Part shown: one piece after another, positions 1 to 9,646 of the stretch
Position numbering within the stretch: the first letter of the stretch is position 1
How the letters are laid out: every line of letters begins with the position of its first letter
NCBI GenBank assembly: GCA_022478985.1
Contig: JAKSZP010006700.1
Span: 62,001-126,000, forward strand
Reading direction: 5' to 3'
Origin: Massospora cicadina
Taxonomy: Eukaryota; Entomophthoromycota; Entomophthoromycetes; Entomophthorales; Entomophthoraceae
DNA: 64,000 bases
Notes under the pieces: model-generated
The model's input: the letters and a program-made list of their open reading frames with translations, nothing else
The model's database searches: none
What the model was told of the DNA's origin: nothing
Program-made: the position numbers and the translations under genes

Positions 1-754
1 GAAGTATTAGGATACTTTTAATAATTCCAGGATACTATTAATGCTTGAGATGGGTCATATCAAAAGAACGGGGTACTTCTAAGTATCTCTGGCTGTATTG
101 ATTAGCTTAGAAACCTGATAAGCTGATTAAGGTAAGTGCTTTCAGTAACCTGGGCGTCATCTATGTTTTTTAAGCTCATATGGTCCATAATGGTTAGTTC
201 ATCATGTGAACCTAATATGTAGCAGCCTGTATCCTTATGTCCCTCTTCAGAGTCATCATTGGGTTTTTTCAATACAATTGAGATGAGCAATTGGCAATGT
301 TTCGCTTTTGGATACTTTTGGGTAAGTCAGCTTTAGAGGTAACTGACCTTAAACTGACCTTCCTTTTCCTTTTTGCAAATGCAGGGTTCTTTTTTAAACA
401 CACATCCTCAGTATAGTTATTTTTCTTATAGTAGTTGCATCTTGGGTTTCCGCTTTCTTAGACTTTGCTTCCTCTACAGTATACACTCTTGGCTTTTTGG
501 AAGCTTTTCATGAGGTCACTGGCTTGTGTATGTCAATTACATCAAGCAGGATCTCTTAAATGTTTAATATAAAGTAGCATCTTTTTTTGATAGATGTGAC
601 AACCATAGCTAGATTGGAGTTACTATGTAAAACAGCAATGACAGAGGTTAAAGCATCATCCAGAGTAAGCATATTTGAGGTCAACAGCGTTTGGCCTCTG
701 TAATAAAAGCAGTCAAAAAATTTGGCAAGGGTTTCTTTATTATTAACTTTTGGC
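1..754 (-). pseudogene. Gag C-terminal part of gypsy element J (broken)
   Basis: The minus strand encodes a decayed Gag. Translation from about 750 downward gives NNKETLAKFFDCFYYRGQ, then LTLDDALTSVIAVL, then a Lys/Glu-rich stretch. This follows the Gag of element C, which reads GEPTTAFAEQFYIAAQRL and LTLDYAIAAMLTGL at 18160-18300. The family is the retrotransposon capsid protein that packages element RNA. Several stops and frameshifts interrupt it, for example around 290 and 560. The rest of J lies beyond the left edge of the window. Confidence rests on similarity to C, not on an open frame. Confidence 0.5.
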
Positions 755-2430
755 GGTACTGTTTGTAATCCGCTAGGCTGGTGCGCATGTTTAGAACCAT
801 TAGCAACGGATGGACGATATGAAGATCATCAATCATTAATGAATAATAGTAATATAAAAATAGGAAGCTCTTGTTCCAATGGATACCACTTTATTATATA
901 CAAGAATAGCAGACTACATCCGCTAAATCTTCTCCTCACTTCTTCACTCTAAAACCTCAATCTTCTCTTACTACCAAAAAACCTCCCATTTTCCAGTCTC
1001 ATGTTCATCTCTTAATTTTCAGTATTCTCAGTCAGTTTCACCACTCAGATTAGTTAATCCTGTTCACTATACTTTTAGGGGTTTCGCTCCATCTTTAAGG
1101 CTCTGTTAGAATTTAATCTAATTGCCAAAATATTTATGCCTCTATTGACTCACTTTGTGTTGACACAATTTACTACTCAAACCTTGAGGCTCACTTTGAC
1201 TAATAAAATATGGTTCGCTGAAGTATATATATGGCTTATCATTCAGTAATAATAATTTTCTTAACAATTCTTGCTGTTGGGATTTTTGCCCATATTCCCA
1301 GCCTGCTAGATTACCAGGAATCGCTAGGGGAAAATTCCCTAAGGCGAAATGAATTGGAAATTGGTTGGACTGAGTTTCAGAGTAGCTACATTTGGGGTAT
1401 TTTGGGATATTTGCCTGATCTTGTCTGTTGGGATTGATATGAATGAATACTTAAGATCTCATCAGGTGGAGTTTCTGACGAAATAGGGGCATCTGATAGT
1501 GATTAACTATCAGGTGTACTGATTGGGATCATTCAGGTTTCATCACCGACTGATTGGGAATGAATAGCAAGTTGTGAAGTGAATGATGACACCTGCAACT
1601 AGTGAATAGATCAGTTGGTGTGTGACCTTCCTTGATGGGTAATAAGTCCCATTACCTAAGCAGGTCGCTAGCCAAATGTGGTTGGTTCTCTTGGATTGAG
1701 AGGAAAACATTAGGGACACGTTTTCCAACTCTTTCCATTTAGGTCTCAAGGATGTCAAATGATGGAATCCTAGCCAGGATGGGGAAGACCATCGCTGCCA
1801 AGATAAGGATGGGTGATTCAATGGACTCAGCTGCCGTTTCATCGTAGAGGTGTCAACTGAGGGTTAGATGACTGAATCCCCACTATAAATTCCCTAGGAT
1901 TCACTTATAATAAAAAAACAGCATTTAGTAAAACAGTAGTTACGAGAACAGAGTTATATAGTTCTATTATTCATCCAGTATATAGTTTAAGTAGTAAACT
2001 ATCATAAGCTTCCATTGTGATATACTTCTCAAGGATATTATTGCTGTGTGCAATAACTGTAAGACTCTTAGAGAAAAGAGTAAAGATCTGAGAGAGGATC
2101 TAAAGAAGTAGGAGACACAATTGAAGATTGCTGCTGACTGTGTGTTGGACTGAAGAGACTGTCACCAGGAAATCTCAGCTAAGATTGGGTTGGACAAAAT
2201 GAGGGAATGAATCCCTAGATCACGACATCTTAAGTATCTAATTGGGAATACTGGCCGAGCGTTGGGCCAAGATATAAGAATTCATACTCAACTATAGATA
2301 ATAGTCATAATACTATAATCAATCAATAATCTATTATACTATACAACTTGATGAAGTGCACAAGAAAACCAAACCTGTGCAGTAAAAAAATTACTAGGGT
2401 TGTTTGCCCATATAAACCAAATTAATAAGT
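755..2430. mobile_element. Unclassified insertion inside the J gag, possibly a decayed LTR-element 5' end
   Basis: The J Gag reading breaks off at about 2440 (KQAVMRIALCKC, matching KQAFMRLSMYEGE in element C) and resumes at about 750, so 1.7 kb has been inserted. On the plus strand the insert has TATA-like AT-rich sequence near 1883 and AATAAA-like sequence near 1908. A broken coiled-coil-like stretch (REKSKDLREDLKK, ETQLKIAADCVLD) lies at about 2070-2150. This could be an LTR followed by the start of a plus-strand gag. I found no matching second LTR and no clear TSD. Open frames at 1231-1437 and 1543-1842 match nothing I recognise. Confidence 0.3.
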
Positions 2431-3358
2431 TTTTACACTTGCATAGCGCAATTCTCATGACGGCCTGTTTCTATATACTCAGGCTTTTCTTGAGAAATGA
2501 ATTCTTTTACAAGTGCTTACCTAATTTCTCTCCAGGTATGTAGGTCATCCATATGAGGTGCCATAATCTCTTGATCCATAAAGTTTAAACAAGATAAAAA
2601 TATGCTTCACCTTTTGATAACTGGTCACACCTACAATCGCAGCTTAATAGATGTAGAGGAAGATGTGATACTCTCTTTGCTAGGTGTAAACTTGTCCTTG
2701 AAAGCGGGCTATAGCAGTGGCCTCTAATCTGGTAATGACGTATACTATGGGAGCTTCAGATTCAGTAATTTCTTTCAAATTTCTTTGTTCAACATGCCAT
2801 TGGAGTCAATGTTTTTGGTCCTGTAGAGGATTAAAGATTTAGCTCCATTTCCTCCAGGATTAGTCATGGCGTAAAGTCCAGCAGTTTAGACTTCTTTCAA
2901 AAAGATTTTATCACTTTTCGTTTTCTTAACTCAGATGTCCAAGATATAAATTTGTTGGTGGACAGATGAGCGGATGTTTGCAACAGCTTCTTTTCATTCA
3001 ACAACACACCAAGATTTTGAATCAAGTCTACCTTCATCTTTTTGCATTTGGTTCTCTAAAGAGGCTTGTTAGTCTTGACTTTTAACTCTTCAGTGAGAGT
3101 ACTTCAGCGCTTCTCAGCTTTGCTGAGGCGACTATAGATTTGGTTAACATCCCCCCAACTGAAGGGACTTTCCTCTCAAGCCTTCAATTTGTTGAGTTGC
3201 TCTTTAATGGAAAACTAGATTCTGAGTCGCTTGTTTGTTGGATTATGCTCAACTTAAGCTTCCAGAGAAATCATATTTTATAAAGACTAATGAAATAAAA
3301 GAGGTTTGATGGGCCTCCAGCTCATCAATTTTTAATAGGGCTTGATCTTGATTGGCCT
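2431..3358 (-). pseudogene. Gag N-terminal/middle part of element J (broken)
   Basis: On the minus strand, from 3358 downward, there is a charged heptad-like region (IKEQLNKLKA, SRLSKAEKR, LTEELKVK). Near 2560 follows a Gag-like stretch reading APHMDDLHTWREIR, close to VPYMDNLHTWADVK of element C at 18055-18100. A predicted coiled coil before the capsid also fits C, whose Gag starts with LEKQLASALSRIKELEQR. Several stops interrupt it. Element A has inserted directly upstream, so the same Gag continues at 9647-10260. Confidence 0.5.
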
Positions 3359-3363
3359 TATGG
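3359..3363. repeat. Target-site duplication of element A (left copy)
   Basis: TATGG lies immediately before the left LTR and recurs exactly at 9642-9646 after the right LTR. A 5-bp duplication is the usual product of a Ty3/gypsy integrase, so this confirms both outer boundaries of element A. Confidence 0.9.
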
Positions 3364-4384
3364 TGTGACGGATGGGGTCTCTGAAAACTGCCACAAAGCA
3401 GTTAGGCAAGAGTGCCCAAGTGAGATCTAGTACTAAAAAAAAGAGTGCCCAAGTGAGGGCCCACAGGCAGGATAGCCCTGCTGTTGAGAGATCCTGAATT
3501 TAACTATGCAGAAACCAATTTTCCACTAAGGTTTGGACCATAGTTAGGACAATGCTGGCGCTCAGGAGGAGAGCCTGACCCCCTGAGAGGGCGTACAGGG
3601 ACTGAATGGACCTGTCAAAGTCTGAACTGCTGTCCATGTGGGGGTTTCCAGGTTTGCTTAATAAAATGATTTGCAAATGTGCGAAACTAATTTTAGATTT
3701 TATTAAGTTTTATTTAATATTATAGAAGACGAAACTGCTTTACACAGTTTCGCCTGCTCAGATTTATACTGAGCTTATTGAGGAGAGTGGGTCTTGTTCC
3801 CGCAAAGTCCATGGGTGTCTTCCCGGTGGTGGGCCCTATTTGAGAATCTAGACCCTTGATTTCGGCATTGAGGCCCATTCTCAAACTTGGGTTGGGTACC
3901 CTCGGGGTTGCAGAAACTTTTCTGCATTTATTATTCAGCTTTAATTCACTCTTAAAGCCTGAGCCATTCCCTTTGACCATATTCCCCAATATTGGTTCAT
4001 TGCCTCTTTTGGGAATATTTTGTTCGGTGGCATCTGGTTGGCCAGAGCGCCATTTGCAAGTAGTTTTCATCCGTGTTGATACTCCCATATGTAACGGATT
4101 TGGCCTCCAATTGGTCAGAAATTCAAATCTGAGGGTCCAGTCCCTCATTGCTGCATTTAGCACTATTGGATTTGGCAGCATCTGGTTGGCCAGAGCGCCA
4201 TTTCCAAGGCTTCCCTTCCCCATCAGCCTTTTGATTCAATATTGCTTCCAATTTTGAGGCATCTGATATGTCAGATTGCCATTTACAATGATCGGAGTAG
4301 TTGAGCCCCTCTCCCCTGGCCCTGACTATCACCCTAGGGAAGATTAGGGCTATGTGGTGGTCAGGCAACGCCTTGAACATTACA
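3364..4384 (-). repeat. Element A 3' LTR (left copy)
   Basis: Near-copy of 8656-9641. It starts TGTAATG on the minus strand and ends CCGTCACA. Relative to the other LTR it carries an extra ~33 bp at 3425-3457, in which AAGAGTGCCCAAGTGAG is duplicated. A motif around CATCTGGTTGGCCAGAGCGCC occurs twice within the LTR (about 4030 and 4180). Many of the differences from the other LTR are C/T or G/A. Confidence 0.92.
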
Positions 4385-4794
4385 TCACCCTCCCCAGATG
4401 AGAGTCCCCTCCAGTTCCAGAACTCCTCCACCTTCTGTAGGCAGTTGCTGCAGTTGTTGGCTGTCTGCCAGGTGGACTCCTCCACTGGGCATCCTACCCA
4501 TTTGACTAGGTACCAGTGCTTTCTCCGCGAGATTTTTGACTCCAAGATCTCCTCCACCTCATACTCCGCCTCCCCCAGGTTTCTCGAGTGGACAGGCTCC
4601 AGCTTTGGGAGAGGGCCTTCAAACTTCCTAAGTTGTGAGACATGCAGCACCAGGTGCGCCCGCGATCCCTTGGGGAACTCAAGCTTGTATGCCACTTCGT
4701 TTACCTGGTGGAGGACTTTGAAGGGGCCCAGAGCGACTGGTCCAAATTTCCTACAGCTTGCCAGCACCGAGTAGTTCTTCGCGTTGATCATCAC
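4123..4794 (-). CDS. Element A Pol C-terminus: integrase tail with chromodomain, reading into the LTR
   Basis: Open frame of 223 codons. Residues 18-55 (GPVALGPFKVLHQVNEVAYKL, ending with HVSQL) form the usual integrase C-terminal GPF/Y-type module. Residues 78-125 are a chromodomain, with YEVEEIL, YLVKWVG and STW supplying aromatic-cage positions. Chromodomains of this kind direct integrase to histone-marked chromatin. The frame does not stop at the internal boundary. It crosses the polypurine tract, enters the LTR at residue 137 and continues with GDVMF...PDHHIALIF. Element B has the same extension in a shifted frame, so the read-through is probably genuine for the first ~17 LTR codons; the rest may be accidental. 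Confidence 0.85.
   Translation of the reverse strand: MMINAKNYSVLASCRKFGPVALGPFKVLHQVNEVAYKLEFPKGSRAHLVLHVSQLRKFEGPLPKLEPVHSRNLGEAEYEVEEILESKISRRKHWYLVKWVGCPVEESTWQTANNCSNCLQKVEEFWNWRGLSSGEGDVMFKALPDHHIALIFPRVIVRARGEGLNYSDHCKWQSDISDASKLEAILNQKADGEGKPWKWRSGQPDAAKSNSAKCSNEGLDPQI
4385..4395 (-). promoter_or_regulatory. Polypurine tract of element A
   Basis: On the minus strand GGGGAGGGTGA directly abuts the 3' LTR start TGTAATG. This is the expected position for the primer of plus-strand DNA synthesis. Element B has the counterpart AGGGGGGTGA at the same place. Confidence 0.8.
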
Positions 4795-4827
4795 TAGGTC
4801 TCCTTCCTTTAACTCCAGGGCCTAAGA

Positions 4828-5615
4828 TCAGTGAGTGTCAGCCTTCCTCTTCTTCATATCTATCGCTTTGACTAAGTTTGCATGCAGGGCTTTCAGGTTT
4901 TCCTTCATTTCTGTTGTCAAGTCATTGGCCGCTGGATTTGGACCTCTGGGGTGGGTTTTCATCATCTTTGGGTGGAACCTGTAGCTCGCCATGAATGGCG
5001 ACATTCCTGTTGACGAATGGGTCAAGTTATTATATGAGAATTGGGCTAGTCTTAGCCAGTCCGTCCAGCGTTCCTGTTGTGTAGTCATGTAGCATCTCAG
5101 GTACTGCTTGAGGACTTGGTTAACTCGTTCTGTCTGGCCGTCAGACTGCGGGTGGTAAGCTGTGGATCTGCTGGCTTGATCTGAAGATTCTCAAGTAGGT
5201 GTTGCCAAAATCAGGTGATGAATTGGGGGCCTCTATCTGATACTATCTCCTCCGGTAGACTGTGGCGGGTGAACACCTCAGTAACGAAGATATCCGCCAT
5301 GCCCTTTGCTGTGATAGTGGAGTTACAAAGAAAGAATTCCGCGAACTTGGTCGTTCTGTCTACCATCACCATCACAGCATCATATCCCTTTGATTTTGGA
5401 AGCCCCATTATGAAGTCCACGCTCAGTGAGGACCATGGTATTTCCGCAATCTGAAGAGGCATGAGTTTTCCTAAAGGCTTCTGCCTAACGTGCTTGGAAC
5501 GGGCACAAGTGACACATTTCTGGATGTACTCCCTTACGGCGCTAGGCATCCCTGGACAGGAGTAACTTCGGGCCAGGAGCTCTATGGTTTTCTCATTTCC
5601 AGGGTGTCCCGCCAA
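4828..5615 (-). pseudogene. Element A integrase core (broken)
   Basis: From 5615 downward: a zinc-binding region (AGHPGNEKT, then CVTCARSK) and the catalytic core. Core motifs are VDFIMGLPKSKGYDAVMVMVD with the first Asp and [13 protein letters not shown] with the second. Near 5150 lies the region with the third acidic residue (QTERVNQVLKQYLRC-like), read in another frame. The last part (LAQFSYNNLTHSSTGMSPF) is at 4980-5080. The enzyme joins element DNA to the host chromosome. At least two frameshifts lie between 5211 and 5088. Confidence 0.85.
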
Positions 5616-5921
5616 GGTGTTGTCGTAAAAAGCGCTTATCGCCTCCTCCTGGAGCTCGCGATTGGGCAGCCATGGGTGCCCTTTTGTGGAAAATGAGGCC
5701 TTTCCTTTTGCAGAAATTCTTATGTTGCTCGTTCTCTACCCTCTCCTCCAGGTCCTTCCACAGTGTTGTCCCATACTTTGAGCTTCGCTGGGCGGCCTGG
5801 AGCTTTTCCCTCAGTTCCTTAGTGGCATTCTGGATGACAGGGAACACATTTAAGGGCAACATAGTGGTGGTGTTGTATGCATTCAGCTCCTCCCTTGGGA
5901 AGGACTTACCTGGGTCCCTGC

Positions 5922-6601
5922 TTAAGAGATCTGGGATGAGGTTGCTTTCCCCGTCTTGTACACAATCCTAAAATCATAAGATGTCAGCTCTAGGTGCCAT
6001 CTGGCCTGCCGCGCTGGTTCATGCGCTTTGGGCTCATGTAAAATTCGAGGGCTCTGTGGTCCGTTCTGATAGTAAAGGGATGTCTGGCGTAGAGTAAGTG
6101 GTGCTGCCATTCCTCCAAGGCTGATACAATCGCTAAGAGCTCCTTGTCATACATGGGGTAGTTGATCTCGGCGGGCAGCATTTTCCTGATAAAGTAGCTT
6201 ACGGAATGGTCTACCCCATTTTCTCCCTCTTGTAGCAGGACTGCCCCAATTGCAAAGTTGGAGGCGTCAGTCTCCACTATTAAAGGACGTTTGGCGTCGG
6301 GATGGGCTAGTACTGGTGCCTTCATGAGGCTCTCCTTGATGGCTTGGAAGGCTGTCTCCTCCTCTTTTCCCCAATGGAATGTGACCTGCCCTGTCAAGCG
6401 AGTTAGGGGGGCCGCCGTCTTGGAAAGGTCTTTTGAAAACTTTCTTAGGAAGTTCACCACGCCCAGGAAACTTCTAACACCCGTTCTATCCTTAGGGGCC
6501 GACCACTCCCTTACTGCCTTCAGCTTGTCCTGGCATATGGCTGTTCCCTTTTGAAGACTACGTTCCCTAAGAAGGATACTGAGTCCTTGTAGAACTCGCA
6601 T
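5922..6601 (-). pseudogene. Element A reverse transcriptase thumb and RNase H (broken)
   Basis: Motifs in order: VRSFLGVVNFLRKFSKDLSK (connection), FHWGKEEETAFQAIKESL, then RNase H with IVETDASNFAIGAVLLQE (catalytic Asp), MYDKELLAIVSALEEW (Glu) and IRTDHRALEFY (Asp). It degrades RNA in the RNA:DNA hybrid. The last part (RQARWHLELTSYDFRIVYK) lies in a different frame at 5922-6110, so a frameshift is present near 6030. Confidence 0.88.
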
Positions 6602-7158
6602 TTAGATGGCTTCAAGCGAAGGTCCGCCTTGTTGAGGGCTTCCAGCATGCTCAGCACATCTCCTTTGTGGTCCTCCTTGGTCTTGGAAATCACAAGTATG
6701 TCATCCATGTACGCCACACAACATTTTCCAATTAGATTTCCTAGGGCGTTGTCTATGGTACGCTGGAACACTGCTGGGGCGTTCTTGAGGCCAAAAGGCA
6801 TCACCTTATACTCAAAAACTCCTAAGTGGCACTTGAAAGCCGTATATTGTCGTTGTTCAGCGATTACCAGAACTTGGTTGAACGCATCAACCAGGTCCAA
6901 CTTGGTGAAAACCTGGCTGCCTGAGATCATCTGAGAGATGGTCTCCATCAGAGAAATGGGGTAAGGGTCAGCCTCAGTGATTGCATTCAGATGCCGGTAG
7001 TCCACATATGGATGAAGCTCGCCACTTGCTTTTGGGACTAGTAGTATTGGCGACACCACTGGCGAATTGGATGGAACAATAATCCCGCACTCCAGCATTT
7101 CCTTGACATAGACCTCAAGGGCCGCCCTCGCCTTAAGGTTCAAAGGGTAGACGGACAA
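6520..7158 (-). CDS. Element A reverse transcriptase palm/fingers
   Basis: Open 212-codon stretch with the gypsy RT motifs in order: VSPILLVPKASGELHPYVDYR, FTKLDLVDAFNQ (first catalytic Asp), VMPFGLKNAPAVFQR and AYMDD at about 6700-6711 (the other two catalytic Asp residues, intact). It copies element RNA into DNA. Upstream and downstream parts of Pol are in other frames, so this segment is open but would not be made as a complete enzyme. Confidence 0.9.
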   Translation of the reverse strand: MSVYPLNLKARAALEVYVKEMLECGIIVPSNSPVVSPILLVPKASGELHPYVDYRHLNAITEADPYPISLMETISQMISGSQVFTKLDLVDAFNQVLVIAEQRQYTAFKCHLGVFEYKVMPFGLKNAPAVFQRTIDNALGNLIGKCCVAYMDDILVISKTKEDHKGDVLSMLEALNKADLRLKPSKCEFYKDSVSFLGNVVFKREQPYARTS

Positions 7159-7664
7159 CCCTTGGGGAACTCCGCATCATTTTTGAACTTGAAGGTGAAA
7201 GGGTAAGGACCGTTTGGGATGGTAGAGGGAGCTTGGTTTTTCTTGAACAGGTGAGCGTATGCACTAAATTCGTTGGGTATGTCCGCCTCCGTCTCCAGCC
7301 CTACTACTGAGTTCACCCCAGGCTTCCCTCCACCAGTGGTGAAGAACTCTAGTGCTACCGGGGGTTGGTTCTTGGGGTGTAGCAATACCAGGCGCTCCTG
7401 CAGTTTGAACTGAGGGGAGTACTTGTGCCACCACTCCATGCCCAGGATTATGGGATGAGGCAGATTTTTAATGGCACTGAATGACTCTTGGAAGGTGTGA
7501 GGCCCCTGCCGCAGCAGCACCTGGGTCTTGATCTTCAACTGCTGACCATTTTTGAGGTGTCTGCCAGCATTACGGCTCCCTTCCATTCCATTTCCAGCCT
7601 CATTTCTTTTGCTAATCCGTGATCTAGGTAGTTCTCTTCCGCTCCAGTGTCCACCAGCGCCCAC
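7140..7664 (-). pseudogene. Element A protease C-terminus and protease-RT linker
   Basis: Minus-strand frame with KTQVLLRQGPHTFQESF and HPIILGMEWWHKYSPQF, the late-protease strands (compare VVLGMRWWHHFCPQF in element B). It then runs through a linker to PNEFSAYAHLFKKNQA and GPYPFTFKFKNDAEFPKGCP just before RT. The first ~130 bp overlap the gag-protease frame below. A frameshift near 7540-7600 separates the protease active site from this half. Confidence 0.8.
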
Positions 7665-8350
7665 AGCTGATCCTCCTTCTTTCTTCCCCAGAGCTGTAAC
7701 GAATAGGGGACATAGAGATAAGAAGAGGTATTTCCTTTATTGATGGTAGCAACGCGCGCAGGAGTAGGGCGGAAGTTGTAGGAGGGACTAGGGTTTCCCT
7801 CTCTGTGGTTTCCCAAAGGGTTTACCCCATTGGAAGAGCCGGAGGGCGAACCATGTGTGGACTCTTGCGAGGGGTTGGAGACTGGCTCAGACTCAGCTCG
7901 GCGGCCACAGAACTTCCCCTGTTGTACTCCAGTATGGGTCTTCGCTTGCACTAACGCTAGTTGGCCCTCCACCTGGGTCACAATTGAAACCTCCTCATTG
8001 AGGGTAGCTCCCAGGCGAGTGGCACCCAATGCCGTAAGGATGTCTGGGCGGAGGTTCTGGTGGAACATTCGTGCTATCTGGGTAGAGGTGATCTTGGCAG
8101 CCTTGGCCAAAGGGCGGTAAACATGGGCGTACTCCATGACTGACATCTTTCCTTGAGTCAGGTTCAGAAGGGCGGACCACGCAGCATCTTTGGAGTCATT
8201 CAGCGTAGCTGCTCTCTCAACCAGTTGAAGACATTCCTCCAAGGTGGGAGGGAGCATCGTCTGGGTTTCCAGTAGCTCAGTGAGCCAATCCACTAGGTTT
8301 CTGGGCAGGGCGGTTACTATCTGGGCAATCTGAAGTGACACTGGGGCCAT
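7535..8350 (-). CDS. Element A Gag and protease active site
   Basis: Open 271-codon stretch. It is the continuation, in the same frame, of the leader that starts at 8935; the Met at 8350 is probably internal. Residues ~50-140 (KDAAWSALLNLTQGKMSVMEYAHVYR, then ARMFHQNLRPDIL) are the capsid-like Gag domain. Residues 141-220 are a low-complexity Ser/Pro/Asn linker with no CCHC zinc knuckle. Near residue 235 ALVDTGAEENY is the retropepsin active site (DTG). Gag and protease share one frame, as in Tf1-type elements that use a single Gag-Pol frame. Confidence 0.88.
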   Translation of the reverse strand: MAPVSLQIAQIVTALPRNLVDWLTELLETQTMLPPTLEECLQLVERAATLNDSKDAAWSALLNLTQGKMSVMEYAHVYRPLAKAAKITSTQIARMFHQNLRPDILTALGATRLGATLNEEVSIVTQVEGQLALVQAKTHTGVQQGKFCGRRAESEPVSNPSQESTHGSPSGSSNGVNPLGNHREGNPSPSYNFRPTPARVATINKGNTSSYLYVPYSLQLWGRKKEDQLWALVDTGAEENYLDHGLAKEMRLEMEWKGAVMLADTSKMVSS

Positions 8351-8935
8351 TCCTCCTGACGCCGTGGTCAGCTGGGCTTAGAGTTTCACACGCGAGAAGG
8401 TGGTGTGCAAGGTGCTCAAATCTCCTGGGGTAAGAGCCTTTCAGAACTCAGATGCGGACTGCTTGGGTTGAAAGTAGACGTTGGTATGCCCCTTTAAGGG
8501 AAGGAAACGGGCGACTTTTCGAGGGAGAAATAGAAGAGAGAAGATGACCATCAAACACGTGGTTCAGTGATCATACCACGCAGGCAGGGCGCGTTCAGAC
8601 GGCTTGTCCACCATATCCAGGAATAGAGACATCAAGTTAAATGAGTTTTATCTAATGTGACGGACGGGGTCTCTGAAAACTGCCACAAAGCAGTTAGGCA
8701 AGAGTGCCCAAGTGAGGGCCCACAGGAAAGATAGCCCTGGTGTTGAGAGATCCCAAATCTGCCTATGCGGAAACCACTTTACCACAAAGGTTTGGACCAC
8801 AGTTAGGACAATGCTGGCGCTTAGGAGGAGAGTCTGACCCCCTGAGAGGGCGTACAGGGACTGAATGGACCTGTCAAAGTCTGAACTGCTGTCCATGTGG
8901 GGGTTTCCAGGTTTGCTTAATAAAATGATTTGCAA
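8351..8935 (-). pseudogene. Element A membrane-spanning leader of Gag, encoded by U5 and the leader region
   Basis: From the ATG at 8935 the frame gives HMDSSSDFDRSIQSLYALSG, a hydrophobic segment (TLLLSASIVLTVVQTFVV), a second one (LSFLWALTWALLPNCFVAVF) and DPVRHIR at the LTR end. It continues across the primer-binding site to a third (TTCLMVIFSLLFL) and joins the Gag Met at 8350 in the same frame. Four stops interrupt it: 8650-8648, 8566-8564, 8443-8441 and 8380-8378. All are TAA or TGA, one C-to-T change from CAA or CGA. The first and last align with Gln codons in element B, where this frame is open. Function is unknown; membrane targeting of Gag is the simplest inference. Confidence 0.75.
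8644..8655 (-). promoter_or_regulatory. Presumed primer-binding site of element A
   Basis: The sequence directly after the 5' LTR on the minus strand is TTAGATAAAACTCATTT. It has no TGG and so is not a standard tRNA site. It aligns with element B (TTAAACAGAACTCATTT), where it is complementary to the RNA start. In A the complement of the predicted RNA start (AGCAGTTTCGTC at about 8997-8986, taken from the 3' LTR version) pairs at about 9 of 12 positions. The mismatches are mostly explained by transitions. Confidence 0.45.
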
Positions 8936-9641
8936 ATTCGCAAAACTAATTTTAGAATTTAATAAGTTTTATTCAATATTATAGAAGAGGAACTGCTTTA
9001 AACAGTTTCGCCTGCTCAGATTTATACTGAGCTTATTGAGGAGAGTGGGTCTTGTTCCCGCAAAGTCCATGGGTGTCTTCCCGGTGGTGGGCCCTATTTG
9101 AGAATCTAGACCCTTGATTTCGGCATTGAGGCCCATTCTCAAACTTGGGTTGGGTACCCTTGGGGTTGCAGAAACTTTTCTGCATTTATTATTCAGCTTT
9201 AATTCACTCTTAAAGCCTGAGCCATTCCCTTTGACCATATTCCCCAATATTGGTTCATTGCCTCTTTTGAGAATATTTCATTCAGCGGCATCTGGTTGTC
9301 CAGAGCGCCATTCGCAAGGATTTTCATCCTTGTCAATACTCCCATATGCAATAGATTTGGCCTCCAATTGGTTGGAAATTTGCATCTGAGGGTCCAGTCC
9401 CTCATTGCCACATTTAGTAATATTAGATTTGGCAGCATCTGGTTGGCCAGAGCGCCATTTCTGAGGCTTCCCTTCCCCGTCAGCCTTTCAATTCGATATT
9501 ACTTCCAATTTTGAGGCATCAGATTTGTCAGATTGCCATTTACAATAATTGGAGCAGTTGAGCCCCTCTCCCCTGGCCTCGACTATCGCCCTAGGGAAGA
9601 TTAGGGCTATGTGGTGGTCAGGCAACGCCTTGACCGTTACA
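8656..9641 (-). repeat. Element A 5' LTR (right copy)
   Basis: 986 bp, starting TGTAACGG at 9641 and ending CCGTCACA at 8656 on the minus strand. A TATA box candidate (TATAAAT, 9026-9020) is followed about 30 bp later by the predicted RNA start, then an AATAAA-like signal near 8972. The U5 part encodes the N-terminus of the leader protein. The U3 start encodes the Pol tail when it is in the 3' LTR position. Confidence 0.92.
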
Positions 9642-9646
9642 TATGG
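9642..9646. repeat. Target-site duplication of element A (right copy)
   Basis: TATGG, identical to 3359-3363. Confidence 0.9.

Larger units (their letters stand above)
3364..9641 (-). mobile_element. Element A: chromodomain Ty3/gypsy LTR retrotransposon, structurally complete, coding broken
   Basis: Two LTRs of 1021 and 986 bp, in TGT...ACA form, flank an internal region that reads leader-Gag-protease-RT-RNase H-integrase-chromodomain on the minus strand. The TSD is TATGG. RNase H before integrase, plus a C-terminal chromodomain, places it among the chromoviruses. Gag has no CCHC zinc knuckle, as in Tf1. Frameshifts near 7600, 7150, 6550 and 5600 and four stops in the leader break the single long frame. 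It sits inside the gag of element J and is related to element B, which has a similar plan but different LTR sequence. Confidence 0.93.

Noticed and set aside
1231..1437. Short hydrophobic protein MAYHSVIIIFLTILAVG...
   Set aside because: Isolated open frame in an AT-rich, decayed insertion, with no homolog in the window and no supporting context.
3720..4257. Overlapping 130-170 codon open frames on both strands within the A LTR, repeated at 8969-9514
   Set aside because: They are frames within LTR internal repeats, present in both LTR copies with different breaks; no conserved protein motif is visible beyond the Pol tail and leader.
8648..8935. A separate small membrane-protein gene in the A LTR
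   Set aside because: The same frame continues beyond its stop to Gag with sequence matching B; the stop replaces a Gln codon. It is the start of the Gag precursor, not an independent gene.
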